Positions 18,767 to 27,946 of a DNA stretch of 64,000 nt are shown here, one piece after another. The notes below the pieces were generated by a model. It had not been told where the DNA came from. It was given only the letters and a program-made list of their open reading frames with translations, and ran no database searches. Source of the stretch: CAYYFX01 sp964571855 (GTDB lineage Bacteria > ARS69); NCBI GenBank assembly GCA_964571855.1, contig CAZNDO010000001.1, positions 62,001-126,000 of the forward strand, given 5' to 3'. A program made the position numbers and the translations under genes. The number at the start of each line of letters is the position of its first letter. Position 1 is the first letter of the stretch.

Positions 18767-21700
18767 GTGATCTCCAGCCCCCGCCGTCTCGGCGCGATCC
18801 TCCTCGCGCTCGCGGTCCCGCTGGGCGTGCGCCCCGCGGCCGGCGACGTCGCGCCCACGTGGAACGAGCTCGCGCTGCGGCGGGCGGCCGCGCTGCTGCA
18901 GGAGGGCGATCCGGCCGGCGCGGCCGAGGTGCTGGCGGAGCGGGACTCCCTGGCGAGCGGCGTCCGCGCGGACTTCCTGCAGGCGTGGGCCGCGCGCGCG
19001 GCCGGCGACGCGGAGGGCGTGCGCGCCGCGCTCGCGCGGCTCGCCGACTCGCACGAGGATCCCGCGGAGTGGGCGCGCATCCTGGCCGCGCTGGACGCGG
19101 CGAGGCGGCCCGCCGGGCTCGTTCCCGAGGGGGACGCTCCCGCCGGCTCGGTGGCGCGGCACTTCGACCTCGACGTGACGGGGACGGCCGGCGTGGCGCG
19201 CGCCGCGGGCGTGGAGGCCACGCGGGCACGCCGGGTCTCGATCACCGACGGTCTTCGCGCGCTGCAGGAGGGCCGCATGGAGGACGCGCGGCGCATCCTG
19301 CAGGAGGCCGAGGCGTCCTGGCAGGTCGAGGACGACGCGCTGGCGGCGTTGCTCGACCCTTCGGACTCCCTGGTGGCCGACCTCTTCCGCGACTGGGAAC
19401 GCGGCGGCGCGGGCGAGCGCTCGGTGGTGCTGGACGTGGCGCCGCTGGAGGAGTCGCTGGCCGACCACGCGCGCGCCGCGTGGGACCTGCGGCGCACGCC
19501 GCAGGGCGACCTGACCCCGCCGCGCCGGTTGACCGCCGTGCTGGAGGGCCCCGCGGGCATCGTGCCCCCGCCGGCCGCCGCGGACCGGCGCGCCGCGGAC
19601 GCGTGGGCCGCGGCGCTGGACAGCCTGCGCCTCGAGACCGTGCGCGACCGGCGCCGCCTGGCGCTCGCGGACGCTGCGGCGCGCCGCGCCGGCGACTACT
19701 ACGGCATCGGGAGGCACCGCACGGACGCGGAGGCGCGCTCGCTGGACGCCACGCTAGCGCGGCTCGACGAGCTGATCGCGCAATCCTCCGCCATGCTGGC
19801 GAAGCTGCGCGCCGCGAGGAACGAGGAGACGCGGCGGATCGCCGAGCGCACCGCGCGCTTCCTCGAGACCTGTCGCAAGAACCTGATCGTCGCGCGCGCA
19901 CTCGTGCGCTTCCGCACGGAGGGCGCCGCGGCGCGCCGCCCCGAGGTGCTGCCGCCGGACGTGCCCGCCCCCGCGCGGTTGCTGGCGGAGGAGGCCGAGC
20001 TGTGCGCGGCGATGGAGGCGTGGCTGACCGCGTTCGCGGCGCGCGCGCCGGAACTCCTGGCGCGCTCGTTCGAGGAGATCTGGGAGCCGCGGCTGACGGC
20101 GGGACTCCTGGAGATGGCGGATCGCGCCGCGAGCGAGCGCGAGCGCGCGCGGCAGCTCGCCGCCGCGATCGACGCCGCGCGCACGGACGCCCTGGATGCG
20201 GCCGGCCGGCGCGCGCTGCTCGCACGCATCGAGGCGAACGAGGCCGCCGCCGCGCGCGCCGCGGACTCCCTGCGCGCGGAACGCCGGCGCGTCGTGGTGG
20301 CCTCGGTGACCGCGGCGCGGGCCGCGCACCACCGCGCGGCCGAGGGCATGCGCTACGGCGCGGCCGCGGCCACGCACGAGCTCGCGATCCGCACGGAAGG
20401 CGGCGAGGCGCTGCGGGCCGAGGCGCAGTCCCGGTACGAGGCGTTCCTCGAGGCGTACCCCGCGTCGCGCGCGCGCAGCGAGGTCCGGTTCCGGCTGGCG
20501 GACGCGCTGCTCGCCGGCGCGCGCGAGGACTTCGCGGTGCAGATGCAGCGCTTCCTGGGCGAGGCCGGGGCCGCGACCGAGGGCGACGCGAAGGCGTTCG
20601 CGCCGTTCGTGGACTACCAGCCGGCGCTGGCCATCTACCTGGGCCTCCTGGAGGAGGATCCCGGCTTCGCGCACCGCGATGCCGTGCTGTACCACGCGGG
20701 CATGATCCTGCACGACCAGGCGGACCTGCGCGGGCTGGAGCTGCTCGGCACGCTGGTGGCGGAGCACCCGGCGTCGGCGCACGCGCAGGAGTCCCATCTC
20801 GTGCTGGGCGACGACCGCTTCGCGCGCAAGGACTTCGCCGGCGCGCTCGCGCACTACGACGCCGCGGCGTCGGGGCCGGATCCGGAGCACACGGCCATCG
20901 CGCTGTATCACGCGGGCTGGGCGCGCTTCAACCGCGACGACTTCGAGGGCGCCGCCGGCTCCTTCCGCCGGCTCGTGGACCTGTACGCGCAGCGGCCCGA
21001 CGCCGCGCGCACGACCGACCTGCGGGACGAGGCGGAGGATCACCTCGTGCAGTCGCTCGCGCGGGCGGGCGGCGCCGATCCCTTCGCGCGCCTGTTCCCG
21101 GCGGAGGCGGACGTCCCCCTCTCCCCGCGCGTGCTGGCGCGGCTCGGCGACCTGTACCGCGACTACAGCCGCTTCGACGAGGCCGCGGCGTGCGACCGCG
21201 CGTGGATGGCGCGCTGGCCGCGGGATGCCGGCGCGCTCGCGCACGCGCGGAAGCTGGCGGACACGCTGGAGCGGGCCGAACGCCCCGACGCCGCCCGCGA
21301 GGAGCGGCTGGCGCTCGCGCCGCGCTTCCGCCGCGGCTCGGACTGGTGGAACGCGAACGACACGGACTCGCTCCGCGCGGACGCCGACACGTTCGCGCGC
21401 GGCGCCTACGTGGCCGCGGCGCTGCACCGGCACGAGGCGGCGCGCGCGGACAGCTCGGACGCGTCCTGGCAGGCCGCGGCGGGACACTACGCCACGCTGC
21501 TCGAGGGTTGGCCCGCGCACGGCTCGGTCCCCGCGTGGAGGTACGGCGCGGGCGAGGCGGCGTTCTCGCTCGGACGCTTCGGGGAGGCGGTGGAGCTGTT
21601 CGAGGGCGCGGCGGCGTCGGACACGGCGTCGTTCCGCGCGGACGCGTCCTGGCAGGCGGTCGCCGCGCGCGACGCCTGGTACGAGCGGGAGCGCGCGACC

Positions 21701-23188
21701 CGGGGCGCGGATGCGGCGGCCGGTCCGGCCGAGCTGGCGAAGGCGCTGAACGCGTCCATCGACGGCTTCGTCGCGGCGCACCCCGCGGACGCGCGCGTGG
21801 CGGATCTGCTGTGGCGGCAGGCGCACGTGGCGCGCGCGCAGGGCTGGAACGACGAGGCCGTGCGATCCTTCGACGTGCTCGCGTCCACGCACCCGGAGGA
21901 CCCGCGCGCGCTGGATGCCGCGCGCCTCTCCGCGCAGCTGCTCGTGGACGGCGCGCGCTTCCGCGAGGCCGGCGACGCGTACGCGCGCGCCGCGCGCATC
22001 GCGACGGCCGCCGGGCAGGACTCGCTGGCGGCGGAGCTGGCGCTCGCGGTGCCGTCGTGCGCGTACCGCGAGGCCGAGGCCGTGGCGGGGAAGCGCGGCG
22101 ACGGCGCGGAGTCCGCGCGCCTGTTCGAGGACGTGGCCGCGCGCTGGCCGGCCTTCGAGGGCGCGCCGCGCGCGCTGTACCGCGGCGGCGCGGGCTGGCT
22201 GGCCGCCGGCGAGACGGCGGACGCGGTGCGCGTGTGGTCGCAGCTCGCGCAGCTCCACCCGGACGACGAGCTCGCGCGGGACGCCCTGCTGCGGACCGCG
22301 CAGGCGTGGAAGGACGCGGGCCGCTCGCGCGAGGCCGCCCGCGCGTCCGAGCGCTTCGCGCTGGCGTACCCGGACGACCCGGACGCCGGCCCCGCGCTCC
22401 TGGACGCGGCCGAGCTGGCCGCGGCGGCCGGGGACTCCGCGGACGCCGAGCGCCTGGAGGACGCCTACATGGCGAAGCACCCCGAGGACGCCGGGGTGGC
22501 GCTGTCCGTGCTGGAGCGGCGCGCCCGCCGGGAGATCGACGGCGTGACGCCGCAGCGCCCGGTGTCGCTGCTGCTCGCCGCGCCCGCGCCGGCCGCGCCG
22601 AAGGGCAAGGGCGCCGCCGCGGCCGTCCCGGCCTCGGCCCTGCAACGCTGGCTGGACCTGGCGGCGGACCACCCGGAGACCGCTTCGGTCGAGCTGGCCG
22701 CCCGGGTCAAGTTCCTGCAGGCCGAGGAGACCCGCTCCCGGTACGAGCGCGTGACACTGACGCAGCCGCTGGCGCCCGCGATCGCCCAAAAGAAGTCACT
22801 CCTGGAGAACGCCCTCCAGGATTACCGCGAGTGCGCGGCGAGGGAGATCGCGCCGTGGAACCGCGCCGCCGCCGCCCGCATCGGCGAATGCCTCGTCGGG
22901 TTCGGCGACGCGCTCAAAGCCAGCGAGCGTCCGGCCGATCTCTCCGGAGACGATCTCGCGGCCTACGAAGAGGAGATCGACCGGCAATCCTGGGAGTTCT
23001 TCGACCGCGGCGAGGAGGTGTGGACGCAGCTCGTCCGCCGCGCCGGCGAATCGCCCGGGGACGTCTGGGTGGAGCGCGCGCAGCAGGAGCTCTGGCCGCG
23101 CGTCGCCCGCCGGTTCACCCATCGCCCCGAAGTGGACTACCCGCTCGTTCCCGAGGCGGCGTCGTCCGGAGACGCTTCGCAACCGTGA
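18767..23188 (+). CDS. giant periplasmic TPR-repeat protein
   Basis: A 1473-residue exported protein with signal peptide VRPAAGDV near residue 28. The remainder is almost wholly alpha-helical with many degenerate tetratricopeptide units: AYYHAGWARFNRDDFEGAAGSF-type helices recur (RYEAFLEAYPASRAR, YHAGMILHDQADLRGLELL, FDVLASTHPEDPRALDAARL, RFALAYPDDPDAGPALLDAAEL). Such long TPR proteins occur in the Tol/Exb-driven gliding and envelope complexes of myxobacteria. It starts with GTG 18767, 6 bp after the previous stop, and its TGA overlaps the next GTG. Together with the downstream ExbB/ExbD genes it likely forms a periplasmic scaffold. The exact partner is inferred. Confidence 0.75.
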   Translation: MISSPRRLGAILLALAVPLGVRPAAGDVAPTWNELALRRAAALLQEGDPAGAAEVLAERDSLASGVRADFLQAWAARAAGDAEGVRAALARLADSHEDPAEWARILAALDAARRPAGLVPEGDAPAGSVARHFDLDVTGTAGVARAAGVEATRARRVSITDGLRALQEGRMEDARRILQEAEASWQVEDDALAALLDPSDSLVADLFRDWERGGAGERSVVLDVAPLEESLADHARAAWDLRRTPQGDLTPPRRLTAVLEGPAGIVPPPAAADRRAADAWAAALDSLRLETVRDRRRLALADAAARRAGDYYGIGRHRTDAEARSLDATLARLDELIAQSSAMLAKLRAARNEETRRIAERTARFLETCRKNLIVARALVRFRTEGAAARRPEVLPPDVPAPARLLAEEAELCAAMEAWLTAFAARAPELLARSFEEIWEPRLTAGLLEMADRAASERERARQLAAAIDAARTDALDAAGRRALLARIEANEAAAARAADSLRAERRRVVVASVTAARAAHHRAAEGMRYGAAAATHELAIRTEGGEALRAEAQSRYEAFLEAYPASRARSEVRFRLADALLAGAREDFAVQMQRFLGEAGAATEGDAKAFAPFVDYQPALAIYLGLLEEDPGFAHRDAVLYHAGMILHDQADLRGLELLGTLVAEHPASAHAQESHLVLGDDRFARKDFAGALAHYDAAASGPDPEHTAIALYHAGWARFNRDDFEGAAGSFRRLVDLYAQRPDAARTTDLRDEAEDHLVQSLARAGGADPFARLFPAEADVPLSPRVLARLGDLYRDYSRFDEAAACDRAWMARWPRDAGALAHARKLADTLERAERPDAAREERLALAPRFRRGSDWWNANDTDSLRADADTFARGAYVAAALHRHEAARADSSDASWQAAAGHYATLLEGWPAHGSVPAWRYGAGEAAFSLGRFGEAVELFEGAAASDTASFRADASWQAVAARDAWYERERATRGADAAAGPAELAKALNASIDGFVAAHPADARVADLLWRQAHVARAQGWNDEAVRSFDVLASTHPEDPRALDAARLSAQLLVDGARFREAGDAYARAARIATAAGQDSLAAELALAVPSCAYREAEAVAGKRGDGAESARLFEDVAARWPAFEGAPRALYRGGAGWLAAGETADAVRVWSQLAQLHPDDELARDALLRTAQAWKDAGRSREAARASERFALAYPDDPDAGPALLDAAELAAAAGDSADAERLEDAYMAKHPEDAGVALSVLERRARREIDGVTPQRPVSLLLAAPAPAAPKGKGAAAAVPASALQRWLDLAADHPETASVELAARVKFLQAEETRSRYERVTLTQPLAPAIAQKKSLLENALQDYRECAAREIAPWNRAAAARIGECLVGFGDALKASERPADLSGDDLAAYEEEIDRQSWEFFDRGEEVWTQLVRRAGESPGDVWVERAQQELWPRVARRFTHRPEVDYPLVPEAASSGDASQP

Positions 23189-23964
23189 TCCGCAACCCCG
23201 GACACCCGCTCGTCGCGGGACTCGCCCTGGCCTTCGCGCTCGCCGGTTGCGGCGGGGCGCCGCCGGTCACCGCCCCCGGCGCCGACCCGTCGGCGAACGC
23301 GGCCGCCCCCGGCGCACTGCCCGCGGACGAGGCCGGCCTGCGCGCGGTGCTCGCGGCGAACCCGTGGAACGCCGCGGCGCTCTCGCGGCTGTCGAAGATC
23401 CTGTGGGACGAGGCTCGCCACGAGGAGGGCGTGCAGCTCCTGGAGACCGCGCGCGCGTCGGCGATGCGCTTCCCGGACGAACTGCTGGCCGCGCTCGCGC
23501 TGCACCACGACGCGCTGGGCCACGTGGAGGAGACGGAGGCGCTGGAGTCGGCGCTGGAGTCCCGGCTGTCCGACTGGTCCCGCGGCGGCTCCGCGGTCAC
23601 GTTCCTCCGGCTGCGCGGCGAGGACTTCGCGCAGTCCGAGGCGACGGCGCGGCGCGCCGTGGAGGCGAAGGACAGCGCCGCGAACCGCAACAACCTCGGC
23701 ATCGCCCTCCTGTACGCCGGCAAGCCGGAGGAGGCGCGGAAGTCCTTCCTCGCGGCGCACGACAAGGACGGATCGCTGCCCGGCCCGCTCTACAACCTGG
23801 CCATCGTGGACCGCTTCTACCGGTTCGACGACGACGGCGCGCGCGACTGGTTCCGCAAGTACCGCTCCCTGTCCGACGAGGATCCCGACGGCCTCGCCGA
23901 GCTGCTCGACGTCAAGGTGGCCGCCGGCACCGAAGGCTCCGCACCGCGGGAGGTGTCCCCGTGA
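23185..23964 (+). CDS. TPR lipoprotein
   Basis: A 259-residue lipoprotein starting with GTG 23185, overlapping the stop of the giant TPR gene. The lipobox is ALAGC, followed by a Pro/Ala linker. At least two TPR units are visible (LAANPWNAAALSRLSKILWDEARHEEGVQLLE; NRNNLGIALLYAGKPEEARKSFLAAHDKDGSLPGPLYNLAIV split over the second). It is presumably anchored in the outer membrane facing the periplasm, bridging the giant TPR scaffold to the membrane. The stop overlaps the next GTG by 4 bp. Confidence 0.75.
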   Translation: MIRNPGHPLVAGLALAFALAGCGGAPPVTAPGADPSANAAAPGALPADEAGLRAVLAANPWNAAALSRLSKILWDEARHEEGVQLLETARASAMRFPDELLAALALHHDALGHVEETEALESALESRLSDWSRGGSAVTFLRLRGEDFAQSEATARRAVEAKDSAANRNNLGIALLYAGKPEEARKSFLAAHDKDGSLPGPLYNLAIVDRFYRFDDDGARDWFRKYRSLSDEDPDGLAELLDVKVAAGTEGSAPREVSP

Positions 23965-24323
23965 GGTCGATCGTCATCGCGCTCGCCGCCGCGCTGATCG
24001 GCGTGGCGTTCGTGGTCGTCACGCTGACGCACGGCGCGGAGAACCCCGCCGGCGCCGACAAGACCCTGAAGGAGATCACGATCGAGGGCGAGGTGCGCCT
24101 CCCGGAGGTGCTCTTCATCACGTCGCGCGACGTGGCGCGTCCGCTGGACGCCGTCGCCGGCTACCTCGCCACCGAGGACTCGCTGACCGCCGCGCTCGAC
24201 GACGTGCCCGTGCGCGTGCACGTGGCGTCCGGCGCCGCCGCGCCCGCCCTGCCCGACCCGCTCCAGCCCACCGCCGTCCAGTCCCCCGCCACCGTGCGTG
24301 AGACCCAGGAGGAAGTCCGATGA
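23961..24323 (+). CDS. membrane-anchored periplasmic protein next to ExbB
   Basis: A 120-residue protein with one N-terminal membrane segment (IVIALAAALIGVAFVVVTL) and a periplasmic part containing KEITIEGEVRLPEVLFITSRD. The start is GTG 23961 with GGGAGG ahead of it. Small proteins with the same plan, a single anchor followed by an I-x-G-x-V-x-x-P-E strand, sit before ExbB-type genes in myxobacterial clusters by my recollection, which supports a part in the motor. Its TGA overlaps the ExbB ATG. The C-terminal 40 residues are Pro/Ala-rich and likely disordered. Confidence 0.6.
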   Translation: MRSIVIALAAALIGVAFVVVTLTHGAENPAGADKTLKEITIEGEVRLPEVLFITSRDVARPLDAVAGYLATEDSLTAALDDVPVRVHVASGAAAPALPDPLQPTAVQSPATVRETQEEVR

Positions 24324-25093
24324 ATCCCCTTGCGCAGTTCGCCGCCTTCTTCCAGGAGGGCGGCCCGTTCATGCCCATCATCCTCTTCGTGGGCGTCGCC
24401 ATGCTGGCGCTCACGCTGGAGCGGATGTGGGTGCTCGGTCTCGCGTCGCAGTGGAACGTGGACAAGCTGACCCACGACCTCGTGGAGAAGGTGACGCGCG
24501 GCGACATCCGCGGCGCGTTCGACCTCGCGTCCAAGGTGAAGGGCCCGTCCGCGCAGGTCGCGAAGGCCGTGCTCGGCTGCGAGAACCGCGCCGAGGAGAA
24601 GCTGCTGAACGCCGCCGACGGCGAGGCCGCCCTCGTGCTGCCGCCGCTCTCCCGACGCCTCAACGCCCTCGTGCTGCTCGCGAACGTGGCCACGCTGCTG
24701 GGTCTCCTGGGCACGATCTTCGGCCTCATCACGGCGTTCTCCGCGGTGGGCGCGGCCGACCCGTCGCAGCGCTCGTCCTTCCTGGCGCGCGGCATCTCGC
24801 AGGCGCTCAACACCACGGCCTTCGGCCTCATCATCGCCGTGCCGGGCCTGATCGTGCACGGTTTCCTGGTGGGCCGCGTGGAGCGCATCGTGGAGCAGGT
24901 GGACGGCGTGGCCGTGCGCCTCGTGCGCGCGCTGGCGCGCTCAAGCGCCGAGGACGCCTCCGCCGCGCACGCCGCCTCCGCCCACGCCGGCCGCGCCGCG
25001 TCCGGCGCGTCGATGGCGGCGCCCGGCCCGAACTACATCACGAGCCCGAACCGTCCCGCGGCCCAGGCCCCGGGCCGGCCGGCGGCGCGGTAG
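24320..25093 (+). CDS. MotA/TolQ/ExbB proton channel protein
   Basis: A 257-residue inner-membrane protein of the MotA/TolQ/ExbB family, which forms the pentameric proton channel around ExbD/TolR. Three membrane segments are visible: FMPIILFVGVAMLALTLERM, then NALVLLANVATLLGLLGTIFGLITAF, then ALNTTAFGLIIAVPGLIVHGFLV. The G-L-L-G-T-I-x-G-L motif and NTTAFGL are family hallmarks. The C-terminal 50 residues are Ala/Pro-rich and extra. It starts with ATG overlapping the upstream TGA and is followed by two ExbD genes, one more than the usual single ExbD, as in the AglRQS gliding motor of Myxococcus. Confidence 0.9.
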   Translation: MNPLAQFAAFFQEGGPFMPIILFVGVAMLALTLERMWVLGLASQWNVDKLTHDLVEKVTRGDIRGAFDLASKVKGPSAQVAKAVLGCENRAEEKLLNAADGEAALVLPPLSRRLNALVLLANVATLLGLLGTIFGLITAFSAVGAADPSQRSSFLARGISQALNTTAFGLIIAVPGLIVHGFLVGRVERIVEQVDGVAVRLVRALARSSAEDASAAHAASAHAGRAASGASMAAPGPNYITSPNRPAAQAPGRPAAR

Positions 25094-25102
25094 GAGACGG
25101 CC

Positions 25103-25549
25103 ATGCTCCGGCGCCACCGCCGCCACTTCCACGAGCACGTGGAGGCCGACCTGGAGATCATGCCGCTCATGAACCTCTTCGTCGCGCTCATCCCGATGCT
25201 CCTGATCTCGGCGGTGTTCCTGCACATCTCCACGCTGCGCATGAACCTCCCGGGCGACGACGCCGCGGCGACGCCGCCGTCCGAGTCCCTGCGGCTCACC
25301 GTGGCCATCACGGACGATGCATGGATCGTGGGGGCGCGCGGCGACGAGCTGGCCCGGGTGGCCCGCGGCACGGCGACCTCGGACGAGGAGCTGCGCGCCG
25401 CGCTGGCCGCGGCGATCGCGGACCGACCGGACGAGAAGGACGTCACCGTGGCGTCCCTGGACGCCACGAAGTACGACGAGATCGTGCACGTCATGGATGT
25501 GGCCCGGGCGGCGGGCCTGCCCAACGTCTCGCTCACGCGCAGCCGCTGA
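25103..25549 (+). CDS. ExbD/TolR-family protein lacking the membrane aspartate
   Basis: A 148-residue ExbD/TolR-like protein with a His/Arg-rich cytosolic tail, one membrane segment (MNLFVALIPMLLISAVFLHI) and a periplasmic domain (LRLTVAITDDAWIVG, EKDVTVASLDATKYDEIVHVMDVARAAGLPNVSL) of the normal fold. In ExbD/TolR the start of the membrane helix carries a conserved Asp that takes part in proton transfer; here that place reads PLMN, with Asn 24 (codon 25172-25174). AGGAG lies upstream of the ATG. It lies between ExbB and a second ExbD that keeps the Asp, so a mixed ExbD dimer with only one protonatable residue is likely. Confidence 0.88.
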   Translation: MLRRHRRHFHEHVEADLEIMPLMNLFVALIPMLLISAVFLHISTLRMNLPGDDAAATPPSESLRLTVAITDDAWIVGARGDELARVARGTATSDEELRAALAAAIADRPDEKDVTVASLDATKYDEIVHVMDVARAAGLPNVSLTRSR

Positions 25550-25580
25550 GCCACCCCGAACCGGACGCGAGGACACCCCG

Positions 25581-26072
25581 ATGATCCGACACAGGCGGCG
25601 CGCCCGCGGACCGAAGGCGGACAACACGCCGAAGCTCAAGCTGACGTCCATGATGGACATCCTCACGACCCTGCTGCTGTTCCTGCTGAAGGCGTTCGTC
25701 GTGGAGGGCGAGGCGATGACGCCCCCGCCGGGGCTCGAGCTTCCGCTGTCCACGGCGGAGGACGTCGTGGAGTCCTCGGTGGTCGTGGCGGTCTCGCAGG
25801 ACGTCATCCTCGTGGGCGGCGAACCCGTGGCCCGCGTGCCGGAGACGCTGGCGAGCGCGGACCTGCTCATCCCCGCGCTGGACGCCGAGCTGGCGGACGC
25901 GATCGCGCGCATGGAGAAGCTGGCGGAGATGAAGGGCGTGGAGCCGCCGGCGCCCAAGGTGACCATCCAGGGGGACAAGGGGATCGAGTTCCGGCTCCTG
26001 GAGAAGGTGATGTTCACGTGCGGCGAGGCGGGCTTCGAGCAGCTCGCGCTCGCGGTCGTGCAGGAGGGATGA
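25581..26072 (+). CDS. ExbD/TolR-family protein with membrane aspartate
   Basis: A 163-residue ExbD/TolR-like protein. The membrane helix begins KLTSMMDILTTLLLFLLKAF and keeps the proton-carrying Asp at residue 26 (codon 25656-25658). The periplasmic part starts PGLELPLSTAEDVVESSVVVAVSQDVILVGG and ends with FRLLEKVMFTCGEAGFEQLALAV, the usual fold of this family. It follows the Asp-less ExbD with a 31-bp gap. Together with ExbB the two are expected to convert the proton gradient into motion of the AgmX-type protein encoded next. The sequence LKLTSMMD replaces the more frequent PLIDV. Confidence 0.9.
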   Translation: MIRHRRRARGPKADNTPKLKLTSMMDILTTLLLFLLKAFVVEGEAMTPPPGLELPLSTAEDVVESSVVVAVSQDVILVGGEPVARVPETLASADLLIPALDAELADAIARMEKLAEMKGVEPPAPKVTIQGDKGIEFRLLEKVMFTCGEAGFEQLALAVVQEG

Positions 26073-26074
26073 TC

Positions 26075-27103
26075 ATGGCCACGCTGGCCACGCCTTCGGG
26101 CATCGGGCTGGAGCGCTACCGGCTGCCGCTCTTCGGCAGCCCGGATCCGCTGCTGCGCCGCGGGTTCAGGATCGCGGGCGGCATCGGACTCGTGGTGCTG
26201 GCGCTCGGGCTGCTCGTGCCGAAGGGCCGCGTCACGGACGATATCGAGGAGGTCCCGGAGCGCTTCGCGAAGCTGATCCTGGAGCAGCCGGCGCAGCCGA
26301 AGCCCCCGGCGCCGAAGCCGCGCGAGGCCGCGCAGGCGGTGATCGACGCGCCGCCGCCGCCCGCGCCCATGCCGAGGCCCGAGCCGGTGAAGGCGCCGCC
26401 GCGCGCGGACGTCGCGCCGCGCCGCAGCGCTTCCCCGGTCGTGCCCGAGGACCGCGGCACCGCGGGCCGCGAGCGCGCGAAGGAAGCAACGCAGCAGCTC
26501 GCCGCGGCCACCACGTCCATCGACGGCGTGCTGGCCGGGCTGGACCAGGTGCTGGATGCGAAGGCGGACACGCCGGCGGCCTCGCGCAGCCCGCGCCGGC
26601 GCGGGGCCCGCGCCGGCCGCGCCGCGTCCGACGTGGCCACCGCCGGCGCGCTGCCGGCCGGCGAGGTGGGCGCGTCCGGGTCGTCCGCGCTGGGCGGCGC
26701 GCGCATCGAGATCGCCGCCATCGGCGGCATCGAGTCCGGCGGCGGTGCGCCGGGCGGCACGGGCAGCAGCGGGGCGAAGTCGGGCGTGGACGGCGGCACG
26801 GCGAACGGCGAGCTGCGCAGCGACGCGTCCCTCCTGGCCGTCGTGCGCAAGTACGCGCCGGGCATCCGCTTCTGCTACGAGAACGAGCTGAAGAAGACGC
26901 CGGATCTCGGCGGCAAGCTGATCGTGGCCATCACCGTGTCGGCGCCGGGCAACGTGACGAACGCCGTGGTCGTGACGGACACGATCGGTTCGCGCGAGCT
27001 CACGCAGTGCGCCCTGGCGCAGATCGAGGCGTGGAAGTTCCCGGCGATCCCGGCGGGTGACGTGACGTTCCGCGCGCCCTTCGTCTTCACGCCGCCCGAA
27101 TAG
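26075..27103 (+). CDS. TonB-like energy transducer with AgmX/PglI C-terminal domain
   Basis: A 342-residue inner-membrane protein. A cytosolic N-terminus is followed by one membrane helix (IAGGIGLVVLALGLLVP), a long Pro/Ala/Gly-rich periplasmic linker (KPPAPKPREAAQ, PPPPAPMPRPEPVKAPPR), and a C-terminal domain of about 95 residues: LAVVRKYAPGIRFCYENELKKTPDLGGKLIVAITV, SRELTQCALAQIEAWKFP, FRAPFVFTPPE. That is the AgmX/PglI C-terminal domain, found in myxobacterial gliding proteins and related TonB-like partners of ExbBD. The ATG 26075 was chosen because AGGAGG lies 7 nt upstream. It closes the 19-gene cluster and converges on a phosphodiester-glycosidase-like gene. Confidence 0.85.
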   Translation: MATLATPSGIGLERYRLPLFGSPDPLLRRGFRIAGGIGLVVLALGLLVPKGRVTDDIEEVPERFAKLILEQPAQPKPPAPKPREAAQAVIDAPPPPAPMPRPEPVKAPPRADVAPRRSASPVVPEDRGTAGRERAKEATQQLAAATTSIDGVLAGLDQVLDAKADTPAASRSPRRRGARAGRAASDVATAGALPAGEVGASGSSALGGARIEIAAIGGIESGGGAPGGTGSSGAKSGVDGGTANGELRSDASLLAVVRKYAPGIRFCYENELKKTPDLGGKLIVAITVSAPGNVTNAVVVTDTIGSRELTQCALAQIEAWKFPAIPAGDVTFRAPFVFTPPE

Positions 27104-27121
27104 GCCGGCGCGCGGGCGCGG

Positions 27122-27946
27122 TCAGCGCGGGCGCGGCCGGATCCCGATCACGTTGGGCACCGGCCAGGCGATGCCGGCGCCCTCCGCGTCCCCCCAGGTC
27201 TCCGCGCGTCCGCCCACCCACGTGCGCTCCTCCCCGCCCTCGTTCACGTGGAGCTGCGCCTGCGGGCCGCCCTCCAGGTGCTGCGCCGCCACCAGCCTCA
27301 GGTCCTTCACGGCCAGTACGCGCTCGTTGAAGTCGTGCATGGACATCGGCGTGCGGCAGAACAGGAGCAGCACGCGGCCCTTCTCGTCCTCGCCGAGGGC
27401 CGCCTCGCTCCAGCGGCGGTCCTGCGGTGTCCAGCGGTTCTCGCGCTCCCGCTTGATCAAGCGCAGGTTCTGCACCACGCACTCGTAGTGCGCGATCACG
27501 GAGTCCATGCTCGCGCCGGGCGCGTCCAGGTCGTGGATCCGGAACGGCGGGAGGTCCTCGCGGCGCGGGCGGAAGCCGGCCACGGAACGGTACGCGTTGC
27601 GGTTCGTGTTGTTCACGTGCCGGCCGTTGCGCAGGTGGCCCACGTGCGTGACGTAGTCCGTGCCGAACATGCCCGCGTTGATGGCCACCGCCAGATCGAA
27701 CCTCTCCGCCCACCCCTGCGCGGAGAGCCCGCGCTTCATCCCGTGCTCGCTGGCGCAGTACAGGCCGAGCTCCCAGCGCGACGCGTCCACGCGCACCGCC
27801 TGCAGCTCCGCGCCCCCTTCCAGCCGGAACGTGCCGAGGTCGAGCCCGGGGGCGAGCTCCTTCCAACCGGCGAGCGCGGGAGCGGCCGCCGCGAGCAGCG
27901 CCGCCGCCAGGACGGGCGCGAGAGCGGTCCGCGGCGGACGGATCAT
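27122..27946 (-). CDS. secreted phosphodiester glycosidase (NAGPA)-like protein
   Basis: A 274-residue exported protein of the phosphodiester glycosidase / DUF2233 fold. The signal peptide ends near APALAGWKE. Family features are seen as DLAVAINAGMFGTDYVTHVG, then LRNGRHVNNTNRNAYRSV, then LLLFCRTPMSMHDFNERVL and LHVNEGG. Members cleave GlcNAc-phosphodiester or similar glycan links outside the cytosol, so a role in cell-wall or capsule glycan trimming is plausible. The ATG at 27946 overlaps the TGA of the upstream lipase-like gene, so the pair is one operon. It converges on the large cluster with an 18-bp gap. Confidence 0.75.
   Translation of the reverse strand: MIRPPRTALAPVLAAALLAAAAPALAGWKELAPGLDLGTFRLEGGAELQAVRVDASRWELGLYCASEHGMKRGLSAQGWAERFDLAVAINAGMFGTDYVTHVGHLRNGRHVNNTNRNAYRSVAGFRPRREDLPPFRIHDLDAPGASMDSVIAHYECVVQNLRLIKRERENRWTPQDRRWSEAALGEDEKGRVLLLFCRTPMSMHDFNERVLAVKDLRLVAAQHLEGGPQAQLHVNEGGEERTWVGGRAETWGDAEGAGIAWPVPNVIGIRPRPR

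Noticed and set aside
18709..23964. Very long overlapping open frames, e.g. 1751 codons here, 1481 codons at 40635-45080 (minus) and 1374 codons at 46555-50679 (plus)
   Set aside because: High GC removes stop codons from all frames. Their translations are Arg/Ala/Gly/Pro-rich without domains, and each covers clear genes in another frame; only embedded parts such as the TPR lipoprotein are real.
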